Assembly: GCF_047511655.1 (NCBI RefSeq)
Contig: NC_133401.1
Span: forward strand, 10,758,001-10,822,000
From: Castor canadensis
Lineage: Eukaryota; Chordata; Mammalia; Rodentia; Castoridae
Direction: 5' to 3'
DNA length: 64,000 nt
Positions 9,610 to 21,369 of the stretch are shown here, piece after piece. Positions within the stretch are counted from its first letter, which is position 1. Each line of letters begins with the position of its first letter. The notes below the pieces were generated by a model, which saw only the letters and a program-made list of their open reading frames with translations, ran no database searches and was not told the origin of the DNA. Both the position numbers and the translations under genes were made by a program.

Positions 9610-11350
9610 AGACAGTACCATGCAGGAAACCAGGTATGGGTGACTTTGGCATCAAAGACAGCATTGTCCATATGTTGGTGAGGATGTGGGGGAAAAGGAA
9701 CGGTCATACGCTGCTGGTGGGAATGTAAATTAGTACAGCCACTATGGAAAACAGTAAGGAGCCTCCTCAAGAACATAAAAATAGAACTGCCATTTGATTC
9801 AGCAATTCTACTTCTAATGATACACTGGAAAGAATGTAAGTCAGGATACAATAAAGGAACTTGCACACCCATGTTTATTGCAGCACTAGTCACAATAGCC
9901 AAGCTATGGAAATAGCCAAGATGCCCCACAACTGACGAATGGATTAAGAAAATGTGGTATATGAATACAATGGAATCTTATTTAGCCATACAGAAGAATT
10001 AAATTTTGTGTTTTGCAGGTAAATGGATGGAGAACATCATCTTAAGAGAAGTTAGCCAGGTTCAAAAGACAAAGGCTGCATGTTTTCTCTCATATGTGGA
10101 AGATAGAGCCAATACAAATACAAGCAATATTATATAAACATGTAAATATATACAGTGCATGTATCCAAAAGTGGAACTATTAGTGGAGCCCAAGGGGGGA
10201 GAAAAAGAAGGAAAGAAAGATAATGAATAATTATGAAATACAACACATCAGTGCAGGAACAAGACATGATGAAACACACTGAAAACTGTCAAACAGGATA
10301 GGGAAAAGGGCAAAGAAATGCAGTGGGGGAGTTACACAGACTTAAGTGCAATGCATGTAAGGTTAAAATATCAAGAAAAAAATCCCAGCAAATGATAAAC
10401 AGACACCCAAACAATGAAGGACAAGAATGAAAAAACAGGTTATGCTAAGGGGAAGGCATATAATGAGGAGGTGGGTAAAAGAAAGTAAAGAAGGTGAGTA
10501 TGTTTGATGTACATTTCAGAATGAATATGAAATTTTTAAACCTGTTGAAATCACTATAAGAAGGGAACTAAGATAGAAAGAAAAATGGCGGGGCTGAACC
10601 AGTTTGGGTTATAATGCATATATACAGGGAATTGTCATAATGAAACTCCCTGTATAGCCATATTAAACAAGAATGTCTCTTTTTAAAACTGAAGAACAGG
10701 AAGGTAAATCAGGTCCTGTCTGGGGGTTGGTACCAGCGGGAGGGGGAGGATGTAAGGAAAGGGTGTGGGAGGTGAATATGGTGGAAATATTACATATTCA
10801 AATATGAAAATGGAAAAATGAGACCTGTTCAAAGTATTCCAGGAATGGGGGGAGGAGGATAAAGAATAGTGATGGACACCTAAAAAACTAGATAGCATTT
10901 GTTGCCCTCAATGCAGAGAAACTAAAGCAGATACTTTAAAGCAACTGAGGCCAATAGTAGAAGGGGACCAGGAACTAGACAAAAGGTTAATTCAAGAAGA
11001 ATTAACTTAGAAGGCAACACACATGCATGGGAAATGAATGTGAGTCAACTCCCTGTATAGCTATCTTATGTCAACAAGCAAAACCCCTTGGTCCTTCCTA
11101 TTATTGCTTATATTCTCTCTTCAGCAAAATTAGAGATAAGGGCAAAATAGTTTCTGCCGTGTAGAAGGGGGGGTGGGTAAGGGGGGGAAGGGGGGAGAAA
11201 TGACCCAAACATTGTATGCACATATGAATAAATTAAAAATTAAAAAAAAAGAATAGTGATGGAGGGGGTGAGTTTAACTAAGATAAAATGTAAGCACTTT
11301 TCTAAGTGTCACAATGTATCTCCAGTATAATAATAATTTGATAATAAAAA
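9610..11350 (+). mobile_element. L1 3' fragment, older, plus strand
   Basis: The segment from about 9660 to 10110 reads as the end of L1 ORF2 (for example the complement matches the 47790-48200 part of the minus-strand L1). It is followed by a long 3' UTR and an A-rich end near 11345. Stops are frequent. A younger L1 tail is inserted at 10877-11247. Confidence 0.8.
10877..11247 (+). mobile_element. Young 5'-truncated L1 insertion nested in the older L1
   Basis: A 371-bp L1 3' end with a G-rich tract (about 11166-11206), ATGAATAAATT and a poly(A) tail. It is bounded by a 16-bp target duplication, AAAGAATAGTGATGGA, at 10861-10876 and 11248-11263. Perfect duplication plus poly(A) is the mark of target-primed reverse transcription. 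Confidence 0.9.
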
Positions 11351-11900
11351 AGGTGAGGATGGAGAAGTAGAGAGAAAATATCTCAAAATGTATGTTCACA
11401 TCCATAACAAGGCAGCTACCTTCTGGGTTTTTTCACATTTTTATTCTCAGGGTGCAGCCAGTGTTTAAATACTGTCTAGACTGAAAGTAATGGGTGACAT
11501 GGAAGTATATGTGTGTTGTGAAATGAAATATTTGTAACTCATCCTCAATGGTAAAATATTAAAACACATAACTTCATTTAATGGACATTCATATCTGAAA
11601 TTGACAAAGATTACTTACAAAAAAAGCTTCAGAATAAAAAAAAGGACAACATCGTCTCAGAATAGAACTTACTCTTTTTTGGCCTTGCCACAGACTGGGA
11701 AGAGCTTACAATCTTTGAGGAAGGAAGGATTTAGGCTCCAGCAAAAATCTATTACTTGAGAAAAGCCTTATTTTCTGGGAACAGCTCAGGATTGAGGAGA
11801 ATTGAGAAAGATGTTGGGTAAGTTCTCAGAGGCATTTAAAAGATTTTTTTGTGTTGAACATTGACTGCTGGACTTCCTATCTCACAACTTTGTATTTTGA
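11351..11900. other. Unassigned sequence
   Basis: AT-rich DNA with no recognisable gene or repeat. It is absent from unit B. Confidence 0.5.
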
Positions 11901-11904
11901 TTTC

Positions 11905-12065
11905 TTTTTTTTTTGGCAGCATGGAGTTTGAACTCAGGACCTCATGCTTGCTAAGCAGGCACTCTACCACTTGAGCCACTGATTTTTTTTTATAGTACTG
12001 GGGTTTGAACTCAAGGGCTTCCTGCTTGCTGGGCTAGAACTCTACTGCTTGAGCCACACCTCCGG
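11905..12065 (-). repeat. Two ID-like SINE units
   Basis: Two successive complements of the tRNA/ID-like unit (box B forms GAACTCAGGACC and GAACTCAAGGG), each with a GAGCCAC box A complement. Confidence 0.8.
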
Positions 12066-12554
12066 CCCTCTAGCTCATATATTTGTATCTGAGACATACG
12101 TACTGAACACCGTGAGCACAGGCAGTAAAAAGGTGGATTTCACAAAGGTCTATGGGAAGTGGACTGAGTCAACAAACCTTGTCCAAGGAAGTGCAATTGT
12201 TGTGCATGTCTGAAAAGGCCCCCATGTAGGGTTGTATGGGCGTCACTAAGGTAAGATGGCCACTAGCCGAGGGGCAGGGCAATATGAAGTCTAACCCATG
12301 CTCCTCTCAGCCATTCATGGGTTCCAGGAATCCACTTAGAGCAAAAATTACCTAATGCCCAAAAAAACAAATTATAGGCTAGTGATGAGGCTCCATTTTC
12401 TGTGATTAAAGTACAGAAGTGACTAAGAAAGAGACAGGAAGATGTAGGGGGGAGGTGGTACCTACTCAGAACCCAGGAGTGTAGCATCCATGAGGAAAGG
12501 GCAGATGTATATCAACAATTGTGTGCTAGTCCCTTGGAGAATTTGTCCCACAAT

Positions 12555-12640
12555 TTTTTGTGGTACTGAGGTTTTGAACTCAGAGCCTTGGACTTACCGG
12601 GCAAGTGCTGTACCACTTGAACCATACTGCCAGGCTTACC
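12555..12640 (-). repeat. SINE, ID-like
   Basis: Complement of a diverged tRNA/ID unit (TTTTGAACTCAGAGCC). The B copy is at 38858-38935. Confidence 0.75.
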
Positions 12641-13285
12641 TTGAAGTATTTGGAAGTCAGGTTGGAGGAGAGGGAAGGAAAGAAGGATGACTATTAGTAA
12701 GATTAGATTTGAACAAACTGTGGCAATGGACATGGTGGGAGAGGGGAACAATGATGAGAATTCATGCCAAGATAGTCCTCACAGACACAAAGGCTGCTTC
12801 ACAGGGCTTCCTTCAATCCACCTTGATCCAGTTTTTAGACTTCTCTTAGGTGATTCTGCAGATTTGCTAAGGAGCAGAAGAAGAGTCCCTCTGGAGGGAA
12901 AGGGCTGTCATTCTGCCACGTTGGCAGAAATTCAAAGAAGCTACCCATGGAAGTGGAAGCCCATTGCTCCAGAGAAAAATTTCCAAAGAGAATGAGAGAT
13001 ATGTGTCTTCTGGTTTTCAGAAATGGTTTGGACCGGTGACTGCTGTACAACTCCAGTTCCTTCCTCTGAAAATAGGCTTGTTAGTTGCACTTGGTCCTCT
13101 GTCTGTTTCAGTGCTGTATTTGGGGGAGTATTGGCCAGGGAACGTGTGTCTTTGGCACATATTGAGAAGATCTGCATGTACCTGAGCATTGATGCTCAAT
13201 TCACCTGAGGAACAACAAGTTTGGATTTAGGGGGTGAGATTCTTGACTTCAATTCAAAACCTGTTACTATACAGGTATTACGTGT
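12641..13285. other. Duplicated unassigned sequence
   Basis: No repeat or gene recognised. Short overlapping open frames on both strands have no family resemblance. It is nearly identical to 38936-39580 in unit B (about seven substitutions in 520 bp), so it is a good ruler for A/B divergence. Confidence 0.55.
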
Positions 13286-13289
13286 GGGA

Positions 13290-13415
13290 GTTATTTTTTT
13301 GTTCTGAGACAGGGTCTTGTTATGTAGTTCAGCTGCCCTTGAACTTGTGATCCTCCTGCCTTAGCCCCCAGAGTGGTGGGATTACAGGTGTATAGCACCA
13401 TGCCCAGCCATTGGT
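13290..13415 (-). repeat. B1-like SINE
   Basis: Reads GAGACAGGGTCTTG...CTGGGATTACAGGTG-type on the plus strand, the complement of a 7SL-derived unit. The B copy is at 39585-39705. Confidence 0.8.
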
Positions 13416-13804
13416 GACTACTTTAGAGTAGGTTGGTGTTTTGGTATGTGGTAAAAGTAAAGTCATGGAGGCCCGAGGCTAGTCCCCAAGGAGGCCTGCT
13501 CCCAGGAATCACAGTAAAATGTGCCCATATGTAGTCCCCTCCTCTAGAAATGGAATGTGTCTCTGACTCACATGGGACAATAGAATGGGGCATAAGGACA
13601 CTGCACGATTCGTGTGTGTGTTTGTGTCCAATAAAACATATTGACAAAAAGCTACTGTAGTCTGCCCACCTAGGATGTGCAGTAAGGTCCTTGTGACTGA
13701 TGCTCCAGGGCGGAAAAAGTAAATGTCATGAGTGTTTGTGTGGACACCAGCACTGTGACCATTGAATGGATGACTCTCAAGGCTTGGTCTTTGCCTTCTT
13801 GCAC

Positions 13805-13890
13805 CTTTTTTTGGTGGTACTAGGGTTTGAACTCAGGGTCTTGTGCTTGCTAGGCAGGCACTCTATCTCTTGAGCCACTCTACCAGCCCT
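13805..13890 (-). repeat. SINE, ID-like
   Basis: Clean complement of the tRNA/ID unit (GGTTTGAACTCAGGGTC, CTTGAGCCACTC). The B copy is at 40110-40195. The following 13890-14200 is unassigned. Confidence 0.82.
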
Positions 13891-14204
13891 TGCATCTTCT
13901 TGAGCCGATGAAAAGTGCGCTCTGGTGGAAGTCAATCACTATTTGGTAAGTCCAACAACTGTGACATCCATGATTGAGGCAATCTAAAATAACCATGGAG
14001 TCACGCAGATGAAGAGATCACTAGCCAGCCCCATGTGACAAGTCAGATGCAAACAAAGCATCATTTGGATGTCAGCCCAAGAAATCCTTCACAAGACTCA
14101 GCTCTCACCACAACCTGCTCGAAGCCACATGACCCACCACCACTATGAGTCCAGTACAGTTGAAAAACTAGGAGAGATATAAGAAGTTATTGATTTAAAT
14201 TAAT

Positions 14205-14910
14205 TTTTTTATAGTATGGTGGTTTGAACTCACTGTCTATGCCTTGAGCCACTCTCCAGCTCTTTTTTTGATGGGTTTTTTCAAGATAGGGTCTCAAGAA
14301 CTATTTTGCCCCAGCTGGCTTCGACCATGATCTTCCTGATCTCTGCCTCTGGAGTAGCTAGGATTACAAGCATGACCACCAGTGCCTTGCTTGATGTAAG
14401 TCAATATGTTTTGAGGAAATTTGTTATACTGCAGTGTCTAATGAGAATAGTTGGAAAGCCAAAGTGTGGCCACTGGATTCCCATGTGTAAACAGTGCTTG
14501 TTCCAATTATAAATGATATATTCTCTGATCTCATGCCATCATGATTTATTTGCAAAAATAGGCCCTTGGTTTTTGCTCACAGGAATTGGTAAAATCTTTT
14601 CTCTTTTTTTTTTTTGTGGTATGGGTGTTTGAACTCAGGGCTTTGCACTTATTGGGCAGGAGCTCTACTGCTTGAGCCACACCCTAGGCTTTTTTTCTTG
14701 GAGATCTGATCTCACTTTTCACCAGGCCAGCTGGACTGTGATCCTCCTATTTTATACTTCCCGTCATCGCTGACATGACAGGCGTGTACCACCACACCCA
14801 GGTATTGGTTGAGATTGGGTCTTGCAAACTGTTTGCCCAGGTTGGCCTTGGATGACAATCCTCAAAAAGTGGTACTCCTATCAAGTAGCTAGGATGCTGG
14901 TATAAACATC
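14205..14910 (-). repeat. SINE cluster
   Basis: A composite ID/B1-like copy at about 14205-14395 and another at 14600-14910 lie either side of about 200 bp of unassigned sequence. B counterparts are at 40505-41220. Confidence 0.7.
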
Positions 14911-15033
14911 AGTTCCTGGCTAAATAGGTAAAATCTTGCAATTCTTTTGAAAGAGAGAAAAAAGTGGGAAACAATTCTTTGTGGCCGATGATTGAACTTC
15001 TGTGTTTCTCTATAGCTTCTGTTGAGAATTTCT

Positions 15034-15118
15034 TCTTCTTCTCTTTCTCCTTCTCCTCCTTCTCCTCCTCCTCCTCCTCCTCCTCCTCTTTCTTCTCCTC
15101 CTCCTCCTCCTCCCTTCT
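15034..15118 (+). repeat. CTT/CTC trinucleotide array (A copy)
   Basis: A (TCC)n/(TTC)n array. The low-complexity Ser- and Glu-rich frames here are translations of the repeat, not genes. B (41330-41458) and C (59345-59465) carry arrays at the same paralogous position. Confidence 0.9.
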
Positions 15119-15129
15119 TCTTCTTATTC

Positions 15130-15245
15130 CTTTTCTTTCTTTTTTTTTGGAGACAGGATCTTTCTGTGTTCCCAAGCTGACCTCAAACTCATGATTCTCC
15201 TGCCTCAGCCTCCCAAGTGCTGAGGTTACAGGCATAAACCATCAC
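15130..15245 (-). repeat. B1-like SINE
   Basis: GGAGACAGGATCTTTCTGTG on the plus strand, ending near CACAAGAC. Present in A, B and C. Confidence 0.75.
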
Positions 15246-15787
15246 CCCCACAAGACTTTCAAATGCTAAGTTTGTCATAGCCTTTCTTCAACTCCTCCAG
15301 CCAGGTCTACTGGTGACACACATGAACATCCTTCAAATGAGTGAATTGATGAATTTCATCTGACTTTCCCCAAACTACAACTAGAGCTCTGTGGCTGTGG
15401 ACAGCTGCCTAATATTTCAGTTCAGTCATCTGAAACTGGGTAAGGACTTTGGCTGAGAGCATCTGACATGTGATAAGTCCTATATAAGGATGTCCTTGCT
15501 ATATTCAGACAGTTCAGTGAACTGTCACTCACTCCTTGTGTCACAGAAAGATTTTTCCTCTTTGATTACTTAATCTCCCCCATGGAACTCCCACAGGCAT
15601 CTTGGTGATGACACTTCCTTTATTCCCCTCTAAGGCAAAAACAAGATCTTGTAAAGTTTGGTAGAAGTTTAATTGTAATGACCACATGTAGCAGGGGTGA
15701 GGAGGAACCCTTTGGTTAGAGGTTCTGGGAATCCCATGGTCGTCTAGAGCGAGGGTGTCCTCACAGAGTGGAGAGTAGTCACTTTAT

Positions 15788-15901
15788 CTAGATGACATCC
15801 ACGGAGGTCAGGCGGATGTCTCTCCACACCTGAACCAACTTCACAGAGCTTGGCTGGATTCGATGGGCAAAGCTGTAATAGTATTGCCTGTTTACTATGA
15901 C
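15788..15901 (-). pseudogene. LGALS13-like: Galectin exon 4, A copy, frame intact
   Basis: The last coding exon has 37 codons plus the stop. The acceptor CTATAG precedes GTC at 15899-15901. The product begins [14 protein letters not shown] and ends RLTSVDVI before TAG (15788-15790). Length, the V-x-N motif at the start and the QVWRDI stretch fit the C-terminal strands of galectin-10/13. No lesion is visible in this exon. The gene is nevertheless dead through exon 3. Confidence 0.88.
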
Positions 15902-15964
15902 CTATAGGAGGGAAAATGGGTCGCAATAATTTTCTAAGATACAGTGTTTATAAAAATTACATAT

Positions 15965-16105
15965 ATTTAAAATTTTTGTTTAGTTATTATTTTGAGACAG
16001 GGTGTATCTATAGGCCGTAGCCCAGCCTGACCTCCAAATCTTAATCCTGCTTCAACCTCCACAGTGCTGGGATTACAGACATAAGCCACCATACCAAAAC
16101 CCATG
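15965..16105 (-). repeat. B1-like SINE in galectin intron 3 (A)
   Basis: GAGACAGGGTGTATCTATAG on the plus strand, ending near GCCACCATACC. Shared with B (42310-42425) and C (60310-60430), so it predates the duplications. Confidence 0.75.
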
Positions 16106-16459
16106 TATTTATTTTTAAGTGACAGATAGTGCCTAGACATGTTTACTGGCTACAGGGTGACATTACAGTAGATAACCAGAATTTGTAGTGAGTGGGTAGG
16201 CTAATCGGTACATTCATCACCTCCAACATTTTCATACCTTTGTGTTGGGCACATTCAAAATTCTCATTCCTGTTTTGTAATGTACAATCCATGGTTTCCA
16301 GCCGCAGTCGTCAAACCGTGCCATAACAGTAGAAGTCATTCCTCTTCTACTTGCACTCCTTTACCCATTAGCTATTTCTTTCTGTCCTTCCTCCTCATAC
16401 TCTTCCTAGGCTCTGGTAATCACTATTCAAGTTTCAATCATCCCTAAGATTTATTTATT

Positions 16460-16690
16460 TATTCATTTTTTGGGTAGCACTGAGGTTTGAACTCAGGGCC
16501 TCAGGCATCCTAGGCATACACTCTATTACTTGAACCACTCCACCAGCTCCCCCTTGTTTGATGGATGGTTTTGTGAGATAGGTTTTCTGAAGTATTTGTC
16601 TGGGGCTGGCTTCAAACTGTGATCCTCCTGATTGGCTATGATTACAGATGTGATCCACCAGTGCCTGGCAAGATTCATTCTTTGACAACA
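16460..16690 (-). repeat. Composite SINE in galectin intron 3 (A)
   Basis: An ID-like half (TTTGAACTCAGGGCCTC) followed by a B1-like half ending near CCTGGCAAG. Present at the same place in B (42795-42995) and C (60797-61005). Confidence 0.8.
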
Positions 16691-17047
16691 AAAATGTCTA
16701 GCTCCCAAGGGTAATGTATAGAGAAACTGATGCTTTCATTTGTTTAAGAAAATAAAAACATATGAATATTTGCTATTTGTATTATATGTATTTATACACA
16801 CAGTGCTTGAATAAATATAGATTATTTCTAGAAGGAGGTAAATCAGCCAAAAATAATTGTTATTGGGAAGGGGACTGGTGTTCATGGATGAGAGAAAGCC
16901 TTAATTTTGGGCTCATTAAAATAATTTTATTCAAAAGCATTTAAAATTATTTAGATACTTGGATATTTGTTTAACAACATAAGAAAAGAAAAAGCTGTGG
17001 GTGAAGACAGAAGAAATTTTTGACCTTATGGAATGTTGCCTGTGAGC

Positions 17048-17062
17048 TGACCTTGACCTTGA
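17048..17062. promoter_or_regulatory. Tandem nuclear-receptor half-sites
   Basis: TGACCTTGACCTTGA contains two overlapping TCAAGGTCA-type sites on the minus strand, the consensus of ERR/SF-1 receptors. It lies in galectin intron 3 and is kept at 61378-61392 in unit C. Occupancy is unproven. Confidence 0.4.
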
Positions 17063-17241
17063 CTCTGTTCAGATTTGGGGAAAGAACTGAGTATGGTGAT
17101 GAGCAGAGGGTGCTCTGGAACTAACAGCCAGTACTTGTGGAAGATGGACGCCACAATGCTTTTGCGGCCAGGCCAGGTGAGCTGTGTCCTCCTTTAGTAT
17201 CCCATGGATGAGGAGTAGGGGCCATTCCCGGGGTCACTCAC

Positions 17242-17451
17242 CTGGTACTCATTGTGCAGCACCAAGATGTGCAGGTCAAATGGCTTGCCATCGTCAAAGG
17301 GCATTGTGGAAGATTTCACCTCACCTCCCCACCCTCCACTCTGACGAGTGTTCATGACCACCCAATATCCAAGCAGACTCGAAAATGGAAGGTGATGTCA
17401 GACTGCTCATCGGGGCTGATATGGAAATCCACTTGCAATTCGGGGTCTTAT
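17242..17451 (-). pseudogene. LGALS13-like: Galectin exon 3, A copy, stop and frameshift
   Basis: This exon codes for most of the carbohydrate-recognition domain. The acceptor CAG precedes position 17451 and the donor GTGAGT follows 17242. It is 210 bp where an intact copy needs 211. The first full codon is TAA where C has AAT. The frame then reads DPELQVDFH, loses one base in the stretch before VMN (about 17355-17375), and continues in another frame as MNTRQSGGWGGEVKSS and DGKPFDLHILVLHNEYQ. The Trp and Glu of the sugar-binding motif remain, with Lys in the usual Arg position. Confidence 0.88.
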
Positions 17452-18527
17452 CTGAAGGGCAAATCACAAAGCCTGAGAGTCCTACCATCTGCCATGGGCT
17501 CTGAGATGCAAATAAAACTTCCTGTTGTCTCTGCTGGGCAGAGACAACATGTCTTTTCCAGGAAGAAATTTCAGGAAAACTAAAGCAGCCACAGGTAGAA
17601 ACTCCTTCCAAAGATGTATCTGAAAGGGGAAAGCTGCTCTCAGATTTTCTGCACCCACTGTAGACTCAGTCCTTGGAGTCGCCCTGTGGCACTTGTGAGG
17701 AAGAAAAGAGGCTAACCTATGGAAATCCTTTATCTGTCAGAGGGTCCAAACAGGAGGCAACTGCAGCTGAAGGATGTTGTAGAAGTGGAGTGGTGGGACA
17801 CCAAACAGGAGAGGCAGCCCAAGGCTAGACACAGGGGTAGGGCTTTGGATTTGATCCAAGTGAAGCCATTCAAGGGACTTTGAGAACAGGAGCACTCAGT
17901 CCTTTTCCTTGTGAGGCACTTTAACAGAGGACACCCTGGCCTCAATCTGAGCAAACTAATGGGGTGTCAGGGTCTCTCAGGTGAGGCAGAGGATGAATGG
18001 GTTTGAGGTTTCTGTACCTCAGGATTTGCTCTTCTTGTTCCTTCTCCTTTGATCACCCCCCTATTCCTTTCCTGCTCCTTTCCTGACTTCATCATAAAAT
18101 CCTATTTGATACCCCAGACCAGGTCACAATGACTGTCTCATGCTGTCAAGTTTCCTTGTACAACCAAGTGCGGGGTGATGACTTCTGTTCAGTGAGTGAT
18201 GAATGTACAGAGATTCCAGTGGACCTGAACTATTCTTGTCCCCTGTGACCTCCTGTTTGACCTTCAATGGGAAATTTGTGACTCATGAGAGTGACTCTGG
18301 TATAGCGACACCTGCTGCATTAGTGTATGCAGCAGAGCACACATAGGTTTGACCAGGACACAACACGTGATAATGGCAGTGAACAACAGTGTTAGGGTTT
18401 GGAGGTTCAGTGCTGGAGACTGAACTCAGGGCCTCTAGCTTGCTAACCAAGCTGAGCCGCACCCCCAGCCCAGTACACAGCTAGGCTATTGGTTCATGTG
18501 TTCACTATTGTTGGATGTTAGGTACCC
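17452..18527. other. A-only unassigned sequence above galectin exon 3
   Basis: Galectin exon 2 would be expected here, but I find no match to the C exon 2. A diverged ID-like SINE lies at about 18395-18475. B lacks 16872-18531. Confidence 0.5.
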
Positions 18528-18775
18528 AAGGCTACCATGTAAGCTTGTAGGCCATGTACAAAATGTATGACATATTGTGATTCGGGAGACCCTAACTGGT
18601 GTGTTTTATCGACCCTTTACTGTAAGATGGCCCACATTATTTTTCACTTTCAGAAAATAATGGATTTCCATTTGACATTTTCTTTTTTGTTTTTTTTTGG
18701 AAGCACTAGGGTTTGAACTCAGGACCTCATGCTGGAAGGCAGGCTCTCTACCACTTGAGCCACTCCATCACCCCT
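18528..18775. repeat. Duplicated piece ending in an ID-like SINE
   Basis: Matches B 43193-43398. The minus-strand SINE is at about 18690-18775. Confidence 0.75.
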
Positions 18776-19546
18776 CATTTTTTTGTATATACATAATGTA
18801 TGTCAATAATATTTACCTCCTATAACATTCTGAGGTTTCCCAACCTCACCTGATGGTCCCCCCTTAGGAATATGTCCTCTGTGTTGTCTGCATCTTCTTG
18901 TTTTGTGATTTAAGTGTAGATTCCACATATGAAGACAACACAGGACTATTTCTGTGTTGTTTTGCTGAATGTGATGGTTTTTGGTTGTGTTATGATTAAC
19001 GTTACTGTCTGAGCTCAAGGACATCCTGGACTGCAAAACAAAGCCCTGTTAAAAAAAAAAAGAAAAAGAAAAGCAAAGCTCAATTTCTTGTTTGCCAAAT
19101 AGCGCTATTTTCTTTGACCTCCATGTCAACCCTTTTAAAAAAATTTAACTAACTCATGTATCCAATACCCAGATTTAGAAACAGAATGATTCCAGCACCC
19201 AGAAATCCTTTGCAGTCTCTGGCCATGTGACAGTGACCTCTTCATGACCTGCCATCCCAGATCTGTAATGCCTGACTTTGAAGGTGATGTAAGCAGGTCC
19301 TCTGGGATGTAGTCATTGATGTCCTGTTTCTTTCAGTCAACCTTGTCTCATGAGGTCATCCATATTGTTTGCATGTAGAGCTCCCCTGTTCTCAATGCTG
19401 TATTTTGAACTGTATTTTACATTCCATGTTACTCTATGTGTTTACACTCACCAATTTTCTGCAATGCTAGCTCAAATTCAGGGCCTCATGCATGCTAAGC
19501 AAGCTGTCTACCACTGAACTATACACCCCCATCCCTGAACCATTTT
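18776..19546. other. A-only sequence, mostly unassigned
   Basis: Contains a degenerate ID-like SINE at about 19465-19540 and an A-rich stretch at about 19050-19075. No gene recognised. Absent from B. Confidence 0.5.
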
Positions 19547-20450
19547 AGTTGGATGAATCTGCTTGTAAATACATTTTGGTGAACACATGTAAGCATGTTT
19601 TTGACTTTTTTGTTTTGTTTTCTTTTTGATGGCCTGGGGCTTGGACTCAGGATTTTATGCTTACAATGCTGGCACCCTCCTCCATCAGCCACACCTCCTG
19701 CCCTCTATTTTCTGAGTGATTCAATTTGAAACCATGTTTTTGCCCTTGTTAGGCAGGGGCTCTGCCACATGAGCCATGTCCCCATTCTTGTATGTTTCAA
19801 TTTCTGTGGGTGATTTCCTATGGCCCAGACCTGGGAATTCCACCTCCCCCCATGACTATACATACAGGTTGAGCACCCTTCATCTCAATATCTGAAATTC
19901 CTCCCAATTTAAAACATTTGCACACTAACATGACACCACAAGTGGAAAATTCCACATCTGACCTCATGTGACAGGTCAAGGTCAAAATGCAGGCAAATAA
20001 ACATGCTGTGTAAAATTACTGTCAGGCTACATGTCTAAGATACACAGGAAACAAATGAATTTTGAATTTTGTGTTTAAACGTGGATCTAACATAAATATG
20101 CAAATATTCAAATGCAAATATACCAATATCCAAAGAAATGTGAAATCCAAACCACTTCTGGTCCCAATCATTTCAGAGTAAGGTAACACAGCTTGTACCA
20201 TTTTCAGGAATTTTTTGTTTCTTTTTGAGAAGAACATGGTAGAGATTTTTCAACTAATGTTGAAAAATTTGATTGTGAATGAGAATCACCTGGAGAGCTG
20301 GGAACTCTGAGTCCTGGTCATTCTATTTTTAGCTAATTGAAGGTCCACCATGTTGTGTTCAGAAGTTGTGCAATTTTGCATCTCACCAGCCATGTACGAG
20401 AGGTGTCATTTTCCCCATTCTCACTGACTCTTACTTCTGTTTTTTTTTTA
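19547..20450. other. Duplicated sequence with a degenerate SINE
   Basis: A worn minus-strand SINE lies at about 19610-19720. The rest is unassigned and matches B 43428-44330. AGGTCAAGGTCAAA, another nuclear-receptor-like doublet, is at 19973-19986 (B copy 43861-43874). Confidence 0.55.
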
Positions 20451-21060
20451 AATTATTGCCAGGTGCAGATGCCAGTTACTCACATCTGTAGTCCTACTGC
20501 TTGGGAGCCTGAGATCAAGAGTATTAAGTTTCCAGGCTCAACCTCACCACAAAGTTTAAAAGACTGCATTTTAACCAATATCTGAGTGCAATGGTTCATA
20601 CCTGTCATCCCAAACTCTTGGGAGGCTTAGATAGGAACATGGTGGATCCAACACAGCTGGTTTCAAGACTCCCACCTCAATGGAAAAATGCTGGTGTGGT
20701 CATGTGGTCCTGTATCCCAGCTCCTGTAGGAAGCATAACTAGGCTAGCCTGGGCAAAAAGCAAGACCCTATCTCCAAAATAAACAGAGCAAAAAGGACTG
20801 GTGTCATGCAGGAGAGCACCTGACTAGCAAGCATGGAGCCCTGAGTCCAAACCCCTGCACTGCCTACAAAGACATTTATAATATTAACTAAAGCCAAAAG
20901 GGCTGACAGCATGGATCCAGTGGAATGGTCCCTGCCTAGGAACGGGGAGGCCCTGAGTTCAAGAATGTGCAACTCCACAAAGGTGGGAGCGGGGCAGTAT
21001 CTAGCAAGTAGAGCCCCAGTTCAAACCCCAGCGTCACCCACAAAACACAAATACATGTAA
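20451..21060 (+). repeat. Plus-strand SINE cluster
   Basis: A B1-like unit at about 20455-20580, another at 20585-20790 and ID-like units at 20795-20875 and 20900-21050, with forms of GAGCCCTGAGTCCAAACCCC. Mostly missing from B. Confidence 0.7.
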
Positions 21061-21369
21061 AATAAGCATGATGGTAAAATAAGAGTGATATCTCATTGTG
21101 GTTCTATTTGCATTTCCTCCATGACTCAGGACATTGAGCATCTCTATTTGCTTGCTAGTCATTAGTGAAACATTTGTGGACATTTCTACAGAAGTGATCT
21201 GCTCACATTTAAATTGTGCTGCTCATCTTTTAATAATAATATGAAGACATAAATTTATAACAGGAGATTTTTCTCTTTCTGTGGATTGCCTTTGTACTCT
21301 CATTCATACACAATGCTTTTTTCTTTTGATGAGGTCCAATTTCTGTGCTTTTTGCCTTGTTTCTTGTTT

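Larger units (their letters stand above)
15619..17451 (-). pseudogene. LGALS13-like: Galectin pseudogene, CLC/LGALS13 family (A copy)
   Basis: Galectins are small cytosolic or secreted beta-galactoside-binding lectins. This minus-strand copy keeps exon 3 (17242-17451) and exon 4 (15788-15901), separated by a 1.34-kb intron with GT-AG ends. A poly(A) signal (AATAAA, 15619-15624) lies about 165 bp after the stop. Exon 3 has a stop in its first full codon and a 1-bp deletion, so the copy is broken. Exons 1 and 2 were not found; similarity to unit C ends at about 17465. Family assignment rests on motifs such as LQVDFH, DGKPFDL and YSFAHR, which parallel galectin-10/13/14. Orthology to one human gene is not claimed. 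Confidence 0.85.
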
